From NCBI GenBank assembly GCA_949130495.1, contig OX422208.1, positions 643,458,023 through 643,522,022 on the forward strand: a DNA stretch of 64,000 bases. The letters are read 5' to 3'. Numbering within the stretch: position 1 is the stretch's first letter; each line of letters begins with the position of its first letter. The notes beneath the pieces were generated by a model. That model saw only the letters and a list, made by a program, of their open reading frames with translations. It was not told where the DNA came from and did no database searches. This document shows, piece by piece, positions 1-11,841 of this stretch. This stretch comes from Sambucus nigra. Its lineage: Eukaryota > Streptophyta > Magnoliopsida > Dipsacales > Adoxaceae. Both the position numbers and the translations under genes were made by a program.

Positions 1-725
1 GGGTCCTTTTATAGGAGGCTGAGAAGATTAGAGAATACAGACCAAGATCAAAGGCTAGGATCTGGTCTTGGAGGATTGAATTTGATCCAATGGTTTAAAC
101 AGAGACGATGATTAAAACGCTTCTAATTGGCTCAAGTTGGTTTCACCCGGATTATATAAGAACGCATGTAGGTCATCGATATCCAAGGGTCGAAATAACA
201 CACATCAATCGTCTCACACAGAAAACACAATTTGGAATGATTATAGCTCGATAGGTGTAGGCATGAGATTGGACGATACACGCGTGTCTTAAAATAATTA
301 CACAGCATACCTTATAGTCTCTTGCACTTTCGGATTCTACCCAAGTGAACTTTCAGCCAATAAAACCAACAATCCAAAATAGTATATTGACCCCAAAACT
401 TTTAGAACCAAATTTAAATTAGTAAAAACCTTATTTTAAAAGTTTATAAAATTCCAAAAAAATATTAAAAATCAATTTTAGGGATTTAAACACACTCAGC
501 ATATATACACACTATTATATGCAATATGAAATGTATGAATGCAATTCTAATGTGTGTGAGTGTTTGTAAAAGTATCTAGATTAATCAAGTAAGAGGAATA
601 AAATTGCAAACCAATCTCTGAGGTTTTTTGGTTTCTAGGATAGACACAATTTTGTCACAATTTCCAAACTAGATGAACACTTATACAATACAGACTCAAG
701 TGAGTCTAGGGTATAAGGTGCTTCA
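1..725 (-). repeat. 3' LTR of element S (partial)
   Basis: Positions 1-725 repeat 8312-9044 nearly base for base, with a few substitutions and one short indel near 180. In element orientation the LTR begins TGAAGCACC at 725 and runs left out of the window. It also contains the promoter half of the LTR. Confidence 0.93.
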
Positions 726-740
726 GATGTTCCCCTTTGG
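726..740 (-). other. Polypurine tract of element S
   Basis: On the minus strand CCAAAGGGGAACATC lies directly before the TG of the 3' LTR. This is the expected site and composition for the plus-strand primer. The homology between the two LTRs stops exactly here. Confidence 0.75.
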
Positions 741-1049
741 AAATATGAGACAAAATCTCCTTTGATTTATCTAGGACTCGTAGGGCAACAAAAATAAGTA
801 AAACCTATTCCTCTAAAAATTCTATATACCCATTTCCTAGAAAATAAAAGTACATAACTCAACTAATTAAAATTGAATACCCTATTACAAATGTTGAGAA
901 TAACTGTACAGAATCCTGAAATGAATCACTAAGATGAAGCTTTATAGAATATGTAAAAATATTCGTAAGACTCAAATTTCTCGCCCATTTTGTCTCAAAT
1001 AGACAAAGGGAAAAACATATAGAGACCAAAGAAATTAATCATCACACAC
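741..1049 (-). other. 3' untranslated part of element S
   Basis: This AT-rich stretch lies between the end of the RNase H reading frame and the PPT. Stops occur in all frames and no gene or repeat is seen. Confidence 0.6.
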
Positions 1050-2701
1050 CATACCTATTGATTTACGCAATGAAATAAATCGATTGAAATCTAAAGGTTT
1101 GGTAAACATATCTGCGAGTTGCAAATCAGTAGGAAGATAATTAATTTCTTATTCCTTAATTTCAACCAATTCACGTATAAAGTGATGTCTTATTTTTATG
1201 TGTTTTTTTCGCGAGTGTTGAACATGATTTCTAAAGATATTGATCGCACTTTGATTATCACAATAGAGGTGTAATTGATTTTCTTGAATACCATAATCAC
1301 TTAGCATTTGTTTAAGCCAAAGTAATTGAGCACAATAGCTTCCGGCGGCTATGTATTCAGATTCAACTGTTGAGAGAGACGTGCAGTTTTGTTTCTTACT
1401 ACTCCATCCTACCAAATTATTACCTATATAATAACATACTCCTGATGTGCTTTTACTATCATCAGTACACCCAGCCCAGTCAGCATCAGTGTACCCAATT
1501 ATAGTGTTAGGTGTATCACTAGTGTACCAAAGTCCTAGGTTCAGAGTGCCTTTTACATATTTAATAATTCTTTTAACAGAAGATAGATGGCTCTCTTTGG
1601 GGTTGTTTTGATAACGAGCACATGCACAAACAGCATACATTATATCAGGACGCGAGGAAGTAAGGTATAACAAGGTTCCTATCATACTACGATATAGAGT
1701 TGTATCTATAGATTTTCCAGTTTCATCTTTAGATAGTTAAACTGTAGTACTCATAGGAGTTTTAGCATCTTTAGCACTCTCAAGGCCGAATTTTTTTACT
1801 ATCTCTAATGCGTATTTAGATTGCGAGACAAATAATCCTTCTTAATTTTGTTTGACTTGAAGACCTAAGAAAAATTGCAACTCCCCCATAAGAGACATTT
1901 GAAACTATTTATGCATAATTTCATAAAAGGATTTCACTTCTGAGGGAGAAGTTGATCCAAAGATAATATCGTCAACATAAACTTGATCTATAATGATGTG
2001 TTTGCCAAAATGTTTGACAAATAAAGTTTGATCATTTCCACCTCTCTTAAAACCTTTATCTAAGAGAAAACTGGAAAGGCGCTCATACCAGGCTCTAGGC
2101 GCTTGTTTTAGGCCATACAAAGTCTTTTTAAGACGAAATACATGATTTGGATATTGAGGGTCAATGAACCTTTTGGTTGTTCTACATAGGTCTCCTCAGT
2201 CAATATTCCATTAAGGAGTGCAGATTTGACATCCATTTGGTAAAGTGTAAAATGCAAGTAACAAGCTATGGCAAAGAGAAGACGATCAGATTCTAAACGA
2301 GTAACAGGAGAAAATGTCTCATTAAAATTTATTCCTTAAATTTGAGAATATCCTTGAGCAACTAATCTAGTGTTGTTTCGAATGACTATACCATTTTCAT
2401 CAGATTTATTTTAAAAAATCCAACGTGTGACAATAATCTTTTTGTGATTAGGCCTAGGTACAAGAAACCAAACATCATGAATGACAAATTGAAGAAGTTC
2501 TTCCTGCATAGCAAAAAATCCAGTGAGAGTCATTCAATGCCTCATTTACATTCTTTAGTTCCACAAGGGAAACAAAATATGCATAGTGAACGTAATTTCT
2601 TAATTGAGATCTTGTACGTACAAGCTCACTAGGATTACCAACAATGTTATCTATGGGATGGTCTTTAGAAACCCAGTTAGGTACTTCAGGTGTCTCAATT
2701 G
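1050..2701 (-). pseudogene. pol: Element S pol, 3' part: reverse transcriptase and RNase H
   Basis: Read leftward, the fragment contains copia RT blocks. A segment with YGLKQAPRAW and the catalytic motif YVDDIIFGS lies at about 1905-2120; upstream pieces around 2160-2440 match the RT core but in shifted frames. The 178-codon open piece at 1149-1685 is copia RNase H: it has a Thr-x-x-Arg-Pro-Asp start, DADWAGC, STVESEYIA and the DNQSAI motif with the conserved catalytic acidic residues, and ends in the HIKIRHHFIRELV block. A short tail (LADMFTKPLD type) follows to about 1050. Stops and frameshifts separate these blocks, so no functional enzyme can be made. The RT is separated from integrase by the inserted MITE at 2710-3167. 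Confidence 0.88.
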
Positions 2702-3175
2702 GTAATGAATAGAGGTGTGCAAAAAAACCGCCCGACCCAAAAATCGAACCGAACCAAAACCAACGGTTTTTTTTAGCCCGGTTCGGCCTACGGTTTACGG
2801 ATATAAAAAACCGACCATGTCGGTTCGATTATCGGTTTATACGTGAGAAAAATCGATTCAAACTGAACCAACCTGAAACTAATATATATATTAAAAAATC
2901 TAAATAACTTATATTTTTATATCCAAAAATCATTAACCACCTTCAAAAATCGACCCAAATCGAAAACCGCCCTTAAAAAACCCGGTCCAAACATGAAATC
3001 GTAAAAAATCGACCCGAAACTGAACCGAACCGAAATCGCTGTGAACCGAAATTGATGTTTTTTTATAGTGGGTTCGGCTTCGGTCTAACCTTTTCCAAAA
3101 CCGAACCGATAGGTTCGATTTGAATTAGGGTCCAAAACCGACCCGAACCGACCCATAAACACCCCTAGTAATGAA
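2702..3175. mobile_element. hAT-like non-autonomous element (MITE) in S pol, with 8-bp TSD
   Basis: The element occupies 2710-3167 (458 bp). Its ends are imperfect inverted repeats: TAGAGGTGTG at the left and, read inward from the right, TAGGGGTGTT. It is flanked by a perfect 8-bp duplication GTAATGAA (2702-2709 and 3168-3175), the length typical of hAT elements. The interior is rich in short direct and inverted ACCGAACC/GGTTCGG motifs and has no gene. It splits the S pol frame in the linker between integrase and RT, so it arrived after S. The hAT assignment rests on TSD length and terminal sequence only. Confidence 0.85.
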
Positions 3176-4590
3176 TCATTTATTTCTGGAGAGTCATTTT
3201 CTAAAACATTTGTAGACTCTTCCACAATAGTTGATTCACCAATCTTACTCTCTACAGTAGTGTCACTTACAATTACATTTATGGATTCCATCATGGTCTT
3301 AGTGCGAAGATTATAAACACGGTAGGCTCTACTGTTAGGCGAGTATCCTAAAAAAATAGCTTTATCTCCTCGGCTCTCAAATTTGGATAAGTGTTCTCTA
3401 TCTTTGTAGACATAACAAGTACTACAAAGGTTCTAAGGTACTTAAGATTAGGCTTTTTCTTATACCAAAGTTCGTAAGGAGTTACTTTAGAATTCTTTCT
3501 AAGATAGACCCTATTGATAATGTGACAAGCAGTACGAATAGCTTCTACCCAAAAATATTTAGGTAGACTCTTGGCATGCAACATAACACGTGTCATCTCT
3601 TGAAGAGTACGATTCTTTCTCTCGGCGATACCATTTTTTTGAGGAGTCTTAGGAGCACTAAACTCAAGTTTGTAACCATTATAGTCACAATACTCTATTA
3701 TACCGGTGTCTTTGAATTCTCCACCTCTATCACTACGAATTCTATTTACTTGAGTGTCCTTCTCATTTTCAATCCGAAGAAGTATTTTTAAGAAGGTTTG
3801 AAAAGTGTTAGACTTTTGTTTTAAGAAGGATACCCAAATAAATCTAGTGAAGTCATTAACTATAACAAGAATGTAATTGTGTCCATAGAGACTAATAGTT
3901 TGGGAAGGACCCATTAGGTCTATATGGATGAGCTCCAAGGGGTTAGAGGTAAGGATATCTTTGACTTTCTTATGAGGTGCCTTAACAATTTTTCCTTCCT
4001 GACAGGAACCACAGACAATATTTGAGATGGGTTTGATTTTTAGAACTCCCCTAACTATTTCTTGAGAAGTCAATCTACTAAGATTATCGTAATTTATGTG
4101 ACCCATTCTATTATGCCATATCTCATTGTCATCCATTCTGGTAACATTACAGATTTCAGAACTGTTCATGATAGTATAACAATTGTCAGGAGTTCTGAAT
4201 CCTGTAATTATGCATTCACCCTTTGCATTTAAAATATCTGAGTCACAAAATTGCAAGATACTAATGAGATTGACTTTAAGACCTTTAACTAGAAGAACAT
4301 TTTCAAGAACATGAAGTCCTTCTTCTTGGAGTGTTCCTTTACCTATGATCTGAGATGATACTCCATCACCAAAAATAACTTTTCCTCCAGCAAAGCAGGT
4401 TTTATTTAAGAGTTTTGTATCATCACCAGTCATGTGTTTTGAACATCCAGAATCTAAATACCAACCAGAAGATGTGTGTTCAACTTTTAAAGCGGTAATG
4501 ACAATGTTACACTTCAACTGGGGTAATAGATCATCTTTTCAAACCCAAATTGCTCTAATTTTCATTTTACGCTTATTAGCTCTCAATTGA
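3176..4590 (-). pseudogene. pol: Element S pol, 5' part: protease and integrase
   Basis: The main open piece (3348-4517, 389 codons) starts with the copia protease: WYLDSGCSKHMTG has the catalytic Asp-Ser-Gly. It continues to the gag-pre-integrase zinc motif (HNRMGHINYDNL, then C-GSC) and the integrase core: first catalytic Asp in HIDLMGPSQ, second in RSDRGGEFK, and Glu in NGIAERKNRT, followed by the copia C-terminal block ending in PYELWYKKKPN. A frameshift near 3350 and the MITE at 3168 break the link to RT. A second piece (3176-3294) is the acidic Ser/Glu-rich linker that normally joins integrase to RT. The domain order is certain; activity is excluded by the breaks. Confidence 0.92.
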
Positions 4591-5890
4591 TAAAATTTAC
4601 GAGCATTCGATTTTTGTTGAAAAATGTTTTGTGCATGATTTTGAATTTTATGAAACACATGAACATTTGGTTTAGGCAAGTGTTTAGGAATCCTTCTAGG
4701 AAATATTCTTTTAGGTTTGGTCTTTCTCTTCCTATAGTTAGAGTTTTTGTCTGGTTGTCGAGGCAGAACATAATTATTTCGGCTTCTCCTAGAATAGTTA
4801 AAGTTTTGATAGATAGTGGGATTACAGACAGGTTTAACTAGTCTGCTAGCATAGCATCTATCAAAAGAATGATCGTATATATCGCAGTAGGATCAATAAA
4901 GATTGCTCAACGTTGGAGTCTCCTTAGGATTGTCTTTAAACATAGGCTTTAAGAAATTTTGAGGTTGAACCCCATTCCTAGACAAAACAACTTTGAAAGT
5001 AGATTCACTCTTCCTAATGGAGGGGCAGACATATTTAGCCTTAGGTAAACTTTTATGTTTGGAGTAACTTGATTCCCCAATATCAAACTTTTGATGTTTT
5101 GAATCAAACTCAGTTTTTAGAGAATGAAAGTCTGGGCAGGTCTCAATAGGTCTTTTGCCTCCTGACACAAACTTGATAGTTACAAAAAAATTTGTTTTTC
5201 TTTAAATTAGGGAAAAACCCTATTCCTGTTCGATCATCAAAATTGGTTTTTGATTCAGTAACAAATCCATCAAAACAATTTGAGTTATTTTCAAATTTTG
5301 TAAATTTTTTGAAAACAGTTGCTGTCTTTTCTTTAGTTTGTTCCAATTCTAACAAAGCCCCTTTATATTTTTTCTCCAGAGTTTCATTTGTTTCAGTCAA
5401 ATTTTTCAGTTTTTGATCATTCATTTTGAGTTCGTTTTCATGAGTAAGACATTGGGTAGTATACTCTTTAGCATTAAGTTTGACCGTCAAACTTAGATCT
5501 TCTAGTTTCTTAGTGAGATCTTTCACTATCTTCTCTAGTCTAGTGCTTTTCTTGAGAGTTTTCTCATAAAGTGTGTGTATATCAGGGAGGTCTTCATTGT
5601 CCGAGTCACTAAGTGTGGTGTGTGAAGTGACCCCTAAGGCTTCATTTCTTGAACTCACGCACCCATGGACATCGTCATTATTGCATTCCCTTTGACTCAC
5701 ACACCCCGTGGTTGAGCTAACAATATTCTCAGAAGGTAAAGCATCTAAACCAGTAGTAGCATGATTCACAACAGCAGGAGTAGTGATACTATCATCATTC
5801 TCATACATAGGCATATCATCATTGTAAATTATCTTAGCAAAGAAAGACAAGCAAGGATCAAAAGCATCAGATGACTCAGGTTCCTAATTT
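4591..5890 (-). pseudogene. Element S gag-pol linker with coiled coil
   Basis: Two overlapping frames (5143-5850 and 4893-5168) encode a hydrophilic region. The first has a Ser/Asp-rich head, then a heptad-rich coiled coil of about 100 residues (KKLEDLSLTVKL through LTETNETLEKK), ending FVTESKTNFDDRTG. The second holds CPDFHSLKTEFDSK. Positions 4590-4890 retain only Asn/Arg-rich remnants with stops. A coiled coil between the gag zinc knuckle and protease is common in large plant copia elements. The function is structural, part of gag, by inference. Confidence 0.65.
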
Positions 5891-6979
5891 TCAGAGTCGC
5901 TTGAATCATCCCATGTCTTGCAAATGTTGTCCCTAGTGTGTTTATTGTGAGTGTTCAAATTAACTCTACAGTCTTATGCAATGTGTCCTAGTTTTCCACA
6001 TCTAAAGAATTCAATCTTCTTAAGGTCTCTGTTAGGTCTAGTGTGAATGTCCTTGTGATGTTTGTCTTGACCTTTCTCATGAGGTTTGTGATTAGAGTGA
6101 GTTGGATAATTGGACTTACCTTATTTGTTTGCTATGTTGTTTCTAAACTTGATAATTTTCTTAAACTGTTTTGACATTAAGGCAATCTGATTGTCCAAAC
6201 TCTCTATGTCACATTCTTCATCTGAGTCATTATTGGGAATGTTAAGCTCAGGCTTAATCAACTTAGAAAAAAAACTCAGATTGGAACTACTCTGTTTCCT
6301 ATGGGGCTGGGTTAATTGTTTCTTAAATTCTAGTTCCATTTCCACAGTTCTTAGTTTACTACTGAGTAATTCAGGAGTGAGATTTTGGTCACACATTTCC
6401 TCAATAGCATATCTTTTGTTGTCAAATTTTTGTGGTAATGATCTCAGAATTTTAGATACAATTTCATATCTATCATATGTTGTCCCATTAGTATGCAATT
6501 TGGTCACAATATCAGTCAAATTCATATAAAAGTCATCAAATGACTCAGAGTCAGACATAATTAACGAGTTATACTATTGAATGAGCATTTGTGTTTTAGC
6601 AGCCTTAACTCTAGTGTCACCTTTATGAGCAGTAGCCAAAGTGTCCCAAGCTTCCTTAGAAGTGGTACAGGATGAGATTCTTTTGAACTCATGTTCGTTT
6701 ATGGACATAAATATGACATTCTTTCCTTTGTTATTATTGCGAGAAACTTGCTTCTCTTCTTGTGTGAACTCACTTAACACTTTCTTAACCCTCTCATTAC
6801 TTCCTTCAGTGGCTGGTTTAGTAGGAAAAGTTTATCCATTTTCAACAATGTCCCAAACATCATCTCCCAGAGTTCCTTGAATGAAAGCAATCATCCTTAC
6901 TTTCCAGTAAGCAAAATTGGTTCCATCAAAGATAGGAGGTCTGGTCAAGTTACCAAATCTTTCATTTTTCTCGTCCATT
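5891..6979 (-). pseudogene. gag: Element S gag
   Basis: The reading frame starts at an ATG near 6979 with LTRPPIFDGTNFAYWKVRM, the hallmark N-terminus of copia gag. It continues through CTTSKEAWDTLATAHKG and the UBN2-type block ESFDDFYMNLTDIV to LPQKFDNKRYAIEE. A CCHC zinc knuckle follows near 5990, but the first Cys is replaced by Phe and a stop lies before the last Cys (RCGKLGHIA-stop-DC). Stops also lie near 6830, 6572 and 6120. Gag would package the element RNA in virus-like particles in the cytoplasm; this copy cannot. Confidence 0.88.
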
Positions 6980-7037
6980 TTTTATTTTCAGAAAATAATT
7001 TCATAAACACAGGATCTTTTAAAAGAAAATTTACAGG

Positions 7038-7049
7038 GCTCTGATACCA
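7038..7049 (-). other. Primer binding site of element S (initiator Met tRNA)
   Basis: On the minus strand TGGTATCAGAGC is the exact complement of the 3' end of plant initiator methionine tRNA. It lies 2 bases from the 5' LTR, as expected for priming minus-strand DNA synthesis. Confidence 0.92.
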
Positions 7050-7051
7050 AT

Positions 7052-9044
7052 TGAAATATCGTTACTAAAGCCGTTTAATATAAAATTAAACTATTTAAGT
7101 AACTCCGAACTATTTTTTGAAGAAACTCGTTTCTTGAAATCAAATCAAATTAATCACAAGATGTGTTTAACAAAAATATGTAAGAGATTTGTTCAAGATT
7201 TGTTAACAGGTTTGATAAATCAGTTTAAAAAACTTTAAACTCAGCAAAACAAAGAATTAGATGAGGAGATGTAGAAAGATTAAGAACAAGGATTTTTAAC
7301 GTGGTAAAACCTCACCCAACTGAGGAAACATCCACGACTCCCTCTACAGAGTAAACAAAAAATTCCACCAAAACAAATTATAACAGTTACAAACTATATA
7401 ACACACATGCATACAAATCAGACCTATACAAGTTTAGATTTGTACCCACTGGTGTCCTTATAACTTCTCTGCAGCTCTGTTTGTTGATGTTGTTCTCCCA
7501 ATTTGCTAACTTCCAATTTGTTCAAGTTCTTTACGTCGACTCTTGTTCTTGAGATCTTATTACCAACTCTTTTAGTGTGGTAGGGTGATAGTGTTTGTGG
7601 AGGTGTTTTCTAACACATGCATGCACACACACACACACACTTATTTTATACAAACAGTCCTATCAAATTACATATAAGATCTATATGATGTGATTTTCTA
7701 TTTCCCTCTTCTTAGAAAACTTAACCTTATTTGACCTTTATTATAATCCCAGAATCCACGGCTATCTTGCTCGGAAGACGTATCAAGATCTTAATCAATC
7801 TCAGGTTTTGAAAATATTTTTGAGATTGAAAATCACTAAGTGCGATTCTTAACTAGGTCAAAGGTCTTGTTTCAAAAGAATTAGAAACAAAATAGGTTTT
7901 TGTTGATTTCGAAGTTAAAAACATTTACAAAAACAAATCAACAAATATTTTCTCAGGATGAGAAACGGAATATGTATATCTACGTGTAATATAACATGCA
8001 GTGACTTAGATCTAAGATTTCTATCAAAGTAGAAACACGGATCTAAACAGATGTTTAAGTTGATAACAAGATCTGAGAACGAAGAGGTTACAGCAACAAA
8101 ACTAACAAACCAATCACTCAAAATCTCTCAAACACTCAAGGTTGTGTTTGGTATATACTGGTTTTGAAAAAGGTTATGGTTTGAGTATAGTTTTGGACGA
8201 TTTAGGGTTAGGGTTTCCTAACTCTGGTTTCTCTTTCTCTTATCTCTTCTCTCTTCTCTCTTTCTCACTCGAATGAACAAAGTGGAAAAAGTCTCAGATG
8301 GCTGAGGGTAGGGGTCCTTTTATAGGAGGCTGAGAAGATTCGAGAATACAGACCAAGATCAAGGGCTAGGATCTGGTCTTGGAGGATTGACTTTGATCCA
8401 ATGGTTTAAACAGAGGCGGTGATTAAAACACTTCTTATTGGCTCAAATTGGTTTCACCAGGATTATATAAGAACGCATGCAGGTCATCGATTAAATCTAA
8501 TCTAAGGGTCGAAATAACACACAACAATCGTCTCACACAGAAAACACAATTTGGAACGATTATAGCTCGACAGGTGTAGGCATGAGATTGGGTGATACAC
8601 GTGTGTCTTAAAATAATTACACAGCATGCCTTATAGTCTCTGGCGCTTTCGGATTCTACCCAAGTGAACTTTCAGCCAATAAAACCAACAATCCAAAATA
8701 GCAGATTGACCCCAAAACTTTTAAAACCAAATTTAAATTAGTAAAAACCTTATTTTAAAAGTTTATAAAATTCCCAAAGAATATTAAAAATCAATTTTAG
8801 GGATTTAAGCACACTCAGCATATATACACACAATTATATGCAATATGAAATGTATGAATGCAATTCTAATGTGTGTGAGTGTTAGTAAAAGTATCTAGAT
8901 TAATCAAGTAAGAGGAATAAAATTGCAAACCAATCTCTGAGGTTCTTTGGTTTCTAGGATAGACACAATTTTGTCACAATTTCCAAACTAGATGAACACT
9001 TATACAATACAGACTCAAGTGAGTCAATGGTATAAGGTGCTTCA
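7052..9044 (-). repeat. 5' LTR of element S (1,993 bp)
   Basis: In element orientation the LTR begins TGAAGCACC (at 9044) and ends CGATATTTCA (at 7052), next to the PBS. Its outer 733 bases match 1-725. It includes an AC dinucleotide run near 7624-7641. No protein-coding gene is seen in it. This is the only complete LTR of S in the window. Confidence 0.92.
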
Positions 9045-9550
9045 GATAGTTTGAAGAATAAACTTGATGATGCCAAAGAAAATTGGATCAACGAATTGCA
9101 CAGTGTCTTATGGGCCTATATAACCACGATGTGGATAGTTACCGGCAAAACTCCATACATGCATGCATTTGGAACTGAAGTTGTGGCTCCCATAGAGATC
9201 TGTATGCCTAGTTACAGGGTGATTAACTTGAACACTCCTAAAAGTGATTTAATAAGAAGGCTAGATCTAGACTTGGTAGGGGATGTAAGAGATAATGTTA
9301 TGCTTCGAATAACTACCTATCTACAACGAACATCTAGGTTTCATAACAGAAGAGTGAAGCCGAGCAACTTAAAGGAGGGAGACTATATTCTAAAGAAGGT
9401 GATCCAAAAGAAAAACAAGTTGGAGTCTAATTGGCATGGTCCCTATCGCATCTCTACCGTCATCTGACCGAGTTCTTATCACTCGGAAACACTTGAAACA
9501 GAGTAATTAAATACCCATGGAATGTCGAGCTTATTAAAAAATATTATCAG
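9045..9550 (+). pseudogene. pol: Element A integrase, C-terminal part
   Basis: An open piece of 138 codons at 9051-9467 matches the C-terminal third of the B integrase: LDDAKENWINELHSVLWAY, then PYMHAFGTEVVAPIEI and the GPY/F block ESNWHGPYRIS. The final 25 codons are present after a stop (TGA at 9465) and frameshift. The catalytic core is missing because copia S is inserted upstream at 9044/9045. Confidence 0.9.
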
Positions 9551-10142
9551 TAATTTTGGATTGAAGTTTCTAACATTTATGTAACAATTACTTTCAGTTT
9601 TAATAAGAATTCATTTGTTTGTCATCAATCGACTTCCTTTACATATTTTCCTTGAGTGGCTCTATATAGTCACATCAATTTATAGATTTTCAATTTCAAT
9701 TTTTAGTAAAACTTCATGTATGACTTCGTCTTTGATAAGTCATGAACAAGAAGTTCCTAACTTTATAAACTTTTGGTATGACTTAAAATCAAGAACAAGA
9801 AGTTTTACCAGAGAAAGTCAAGGAATAAATCTTCTATAAAATTTGGTCATCAACGGTAACTAATTCAAGCACTTGGTTTAAAATGACAAAAATCGTTTTA
9901 GACAAATTTAAGTGTGTTAGTAGAACCTAAAGCAAGACAACTCAAGTTCTTCCAAATAGGTAACCAGTCAAGCAGATTAGTCGGCCAATGGCTAACCACA
10001 TAATTGTTAGGCTAAAATACTGGTACGCCATAACTATGCATATAAATTATAGACATATAACTCATATTTTATTAGAAAACATAAGAGTGCAAATTCATCA
10101 CTGTTACAAGTTACTATTTGTTCATTAGAAATATCACGACTT
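9551..10142 (+). other. Element A: region between pol and antisense aORF2
   Basis: AT-rich DNA without a credible coding frame. It occupies the position of the 3' region that holds tandem repeats in element B, but no array is seen here. Confidence 0.5.
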
Positions 10143-11128
10143 TCACTGGGCTGGACTCTTTCCCAGAGATTTTTCCATCCCCTCAGGGGGAACATCTAGA
10201 GAAGAAGGCAAAACAGTGGATCTCAAGTGCCTAAGTCTTCCTTGTTGACTGAAACTAGGTTTATCTACTAGATGAAGAGGTCTACCAAAGGTATATTCCC
10301 CATAAAGGCTATAGGGAATCTTCATTGGGTACCTTTAAAATAGTCAAAACATTCAGCCAACTCCATTTATAGCCTGCTCTCCTACCTTATTAAAGCTCCA
10401 TGTCCATGTGTGTCAATGCCTTGTCATAGACTTTCATCCAAATAGTTCATGTTTACTTGTGAAAATGAAAGGTCAGATGATCAACCTTCTCATTTAACTT
10501 CCTAATGTTGACAGATTATTTCGTGATCAGAGCGGCCTGGTCAGCTAGAGTTTTATTAGTCTTTTCCTCCTCAACAGTGAGCCAAGCAACTACAACCTAC
10601 TTTGATGACTGGCCACCTTTGGACTTCTTTAGATTTTTTATCTCCTCTATCAATCTAGCATTTTCCTGTTCTAGAAAAGGATACACTTTCATTGTGGTTG
10701 GCACCTACTGATTTCTTCAGACCTTCTAATTCATTCCTCAACACGTTGTTTTCTTATTCCAATAAACCAATAACCTCCCGAGCACTGGTCAATCCACACT
10801 TTATTACAAATTCCTTCTTGCTGTAAGTCGAAAAGCATCCTACTATTTTTTTTATCAAAACCTTTCTCGCTGCTCAATCGAGCATACGTTACTTTATAAT
10901 TAGCATGCAAACTAGCAAGGGATGCTTTGTGATCCTCTTGAATACTGAGAATAATCTCGTTATAGAAGGCATAGGTCGCCACGGCTTGGCTAAATAACCT
11001 ATGCAGATGAACATAAGCCTCCATGACTTGTTTAGAGGTATCCATGCCGAGCAGTTCCTCCAGTTCGCCTTCCTCCAAATCTTTATGACCTGCCTCAAAA
11101 AGCTGGAAACTTCTTCTAAAGAGATCAT
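10143..11128 (-). pseudogene. Element A antisense aORF2 (decayed)
   Basis: The minus strand carries a frame-shifted homologue of the aORF2 of B. Starting at an ATG at 11128 (MISLEEVSSFLRQ), it passes through EELLGMDTSKQVMEAYVHL and AVATYAFYNEIILSIQ, which align with ILGQDASEQAVEAYQYL and AVANNVAYYDMIEDL in B. It ends with HLVDKPSF and PPEGMEKSLGKSPAQ-stop, matching HLLDRPSM and PPAGEEPVSKAEGK. Many stops and shifts lie between. It is helical and of unknown function. Element B is inserted 56 bp upstream of its start. Confidence 0.75.
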
Positions 11129-11184
11129 TTTCTACTACTGCTATGACATACCTCTTGGTTTTGAACTGAAAAATAGAATACAGG

Positions 11185-11777
11185 TGTTGATACCAAATTT
11201 AGTCTGCTAACATGGATCAATGAAGTGAAGACACTTGGCAGTCTACATGGAAATAACAAACACTTCCGAGGAACTCACACGCTCCGAGGAACCATACTAC
11301 AACGAGGAACACTGTTTCCCCGAGGAACTCATACGCTCCGAGGAACAAGAACTCTCTGAGGAACTCTTGAGCATCGAGAAGCTTAGGCGGTCCGAGCAAC
11401 TCAGGCGGTCCAAGCTGCACCTCGAACAAAGCATTAATAGCGGGATAACCAACAGTTTGACTGTTCATTAAATGCTTATCATTCAGACGCATACGCTTAA
11501 GGAGCATTGAATGTATCACCCTTTCGTATGTACATCATTTAATGTATTACCCTTTCACATTACAGCCTCATGGCTATAAATACATTGTACAATCCTCATT
11601 GTAAGGGGACCGGAATTTCTTGAGATAACTTGTAATCGAGAATTCCCATACAATCAGCAATAACATAACAGTGGACGTAGGCCATTCTTATAAGGCTGAA
11701 CCACTTTAAAAATTCTTTGTCTCATTTATTTATCTATGATTGAATAATTAGATATGATCTAATTTTTTACATCAACA
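11185..11777 (+). repeat. 5' LTR of element B
   Basis: It begins TGTTGATACC and ends TTACATCAACA, giving a 7-bp terminal inverted repeat TGTTGAT/ATCAACA. Its 5' part (about 11265-11430) holds a run of imperfect CCGAGGAACTC-like motifs. A candidate TATA element (CTATAAATAC) lies near 11573. Confidence 0.95.
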
Positions 11778-11780
11778 GAT

Positions 11781-11797
11781 TGGCGCCGTCTGTGGGA
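11781..11797 (+). other. Primer binding site of element B
   Basis: TGGCGCCGTCTGTGGGA lies three bases after the LTR. It starts with the TGG expected opposite a tRNA CCA end, and the same motif stands in the same place in element F (54156). The first nine bases match the end of plant Asp tRNA, but the rest does not match well, so the tRNA is not assigned. Confidence 0.8.
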
Positions 11798-11841
11798 AAT
11801 GACTGGTAATATCGTTTTCCATAAAAAATAATCCATCACAA

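Larger units (their letters stand above)
1..9044 (-). mobile_element. Element S: Ty1/copia retrotransposon, Sirevirus-like, cut by window edge
   Basis: On the minus strand this element reads 5' LTR (7052-9044), PBS, gag, a coiled-coil region, protease, integrase, RT, RNase H, PPT and 3' LTR (725 down to 1, cut by the window). The order protease-integrase-RT-RNase H is diagnostic of Ty1/copia. The roughly 2-kb LTR, iMet primer site and the coiled-coil segment between zinc knuckle and protease suggest the Sirevirus group, which is inference. The element sits inside the integrase of gypsy element A: the DNA after 9044 continues directly as integrase. The target duplication (gatag at 9045-9049 on this side) cannot be checked because the left end is outside the window. 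The genes carry many stops and frameshifts, so the copy is dead. Confidence 0.92.

Noticed and set aside
3576..3791. Plus-strand open frame opposite the S integrase
   Set aside because: It is a shadow of the minus-strand integrase, which has clear catalytic motifs; no domain is seen in this frame.
11217..11519. Leu/Glu-rich open frames on both strands in the B LTR (also 22742-23044)
   Set aside because: They come from the repeated CCGAGGAAC motif in the LTR and have no protein resemblance.
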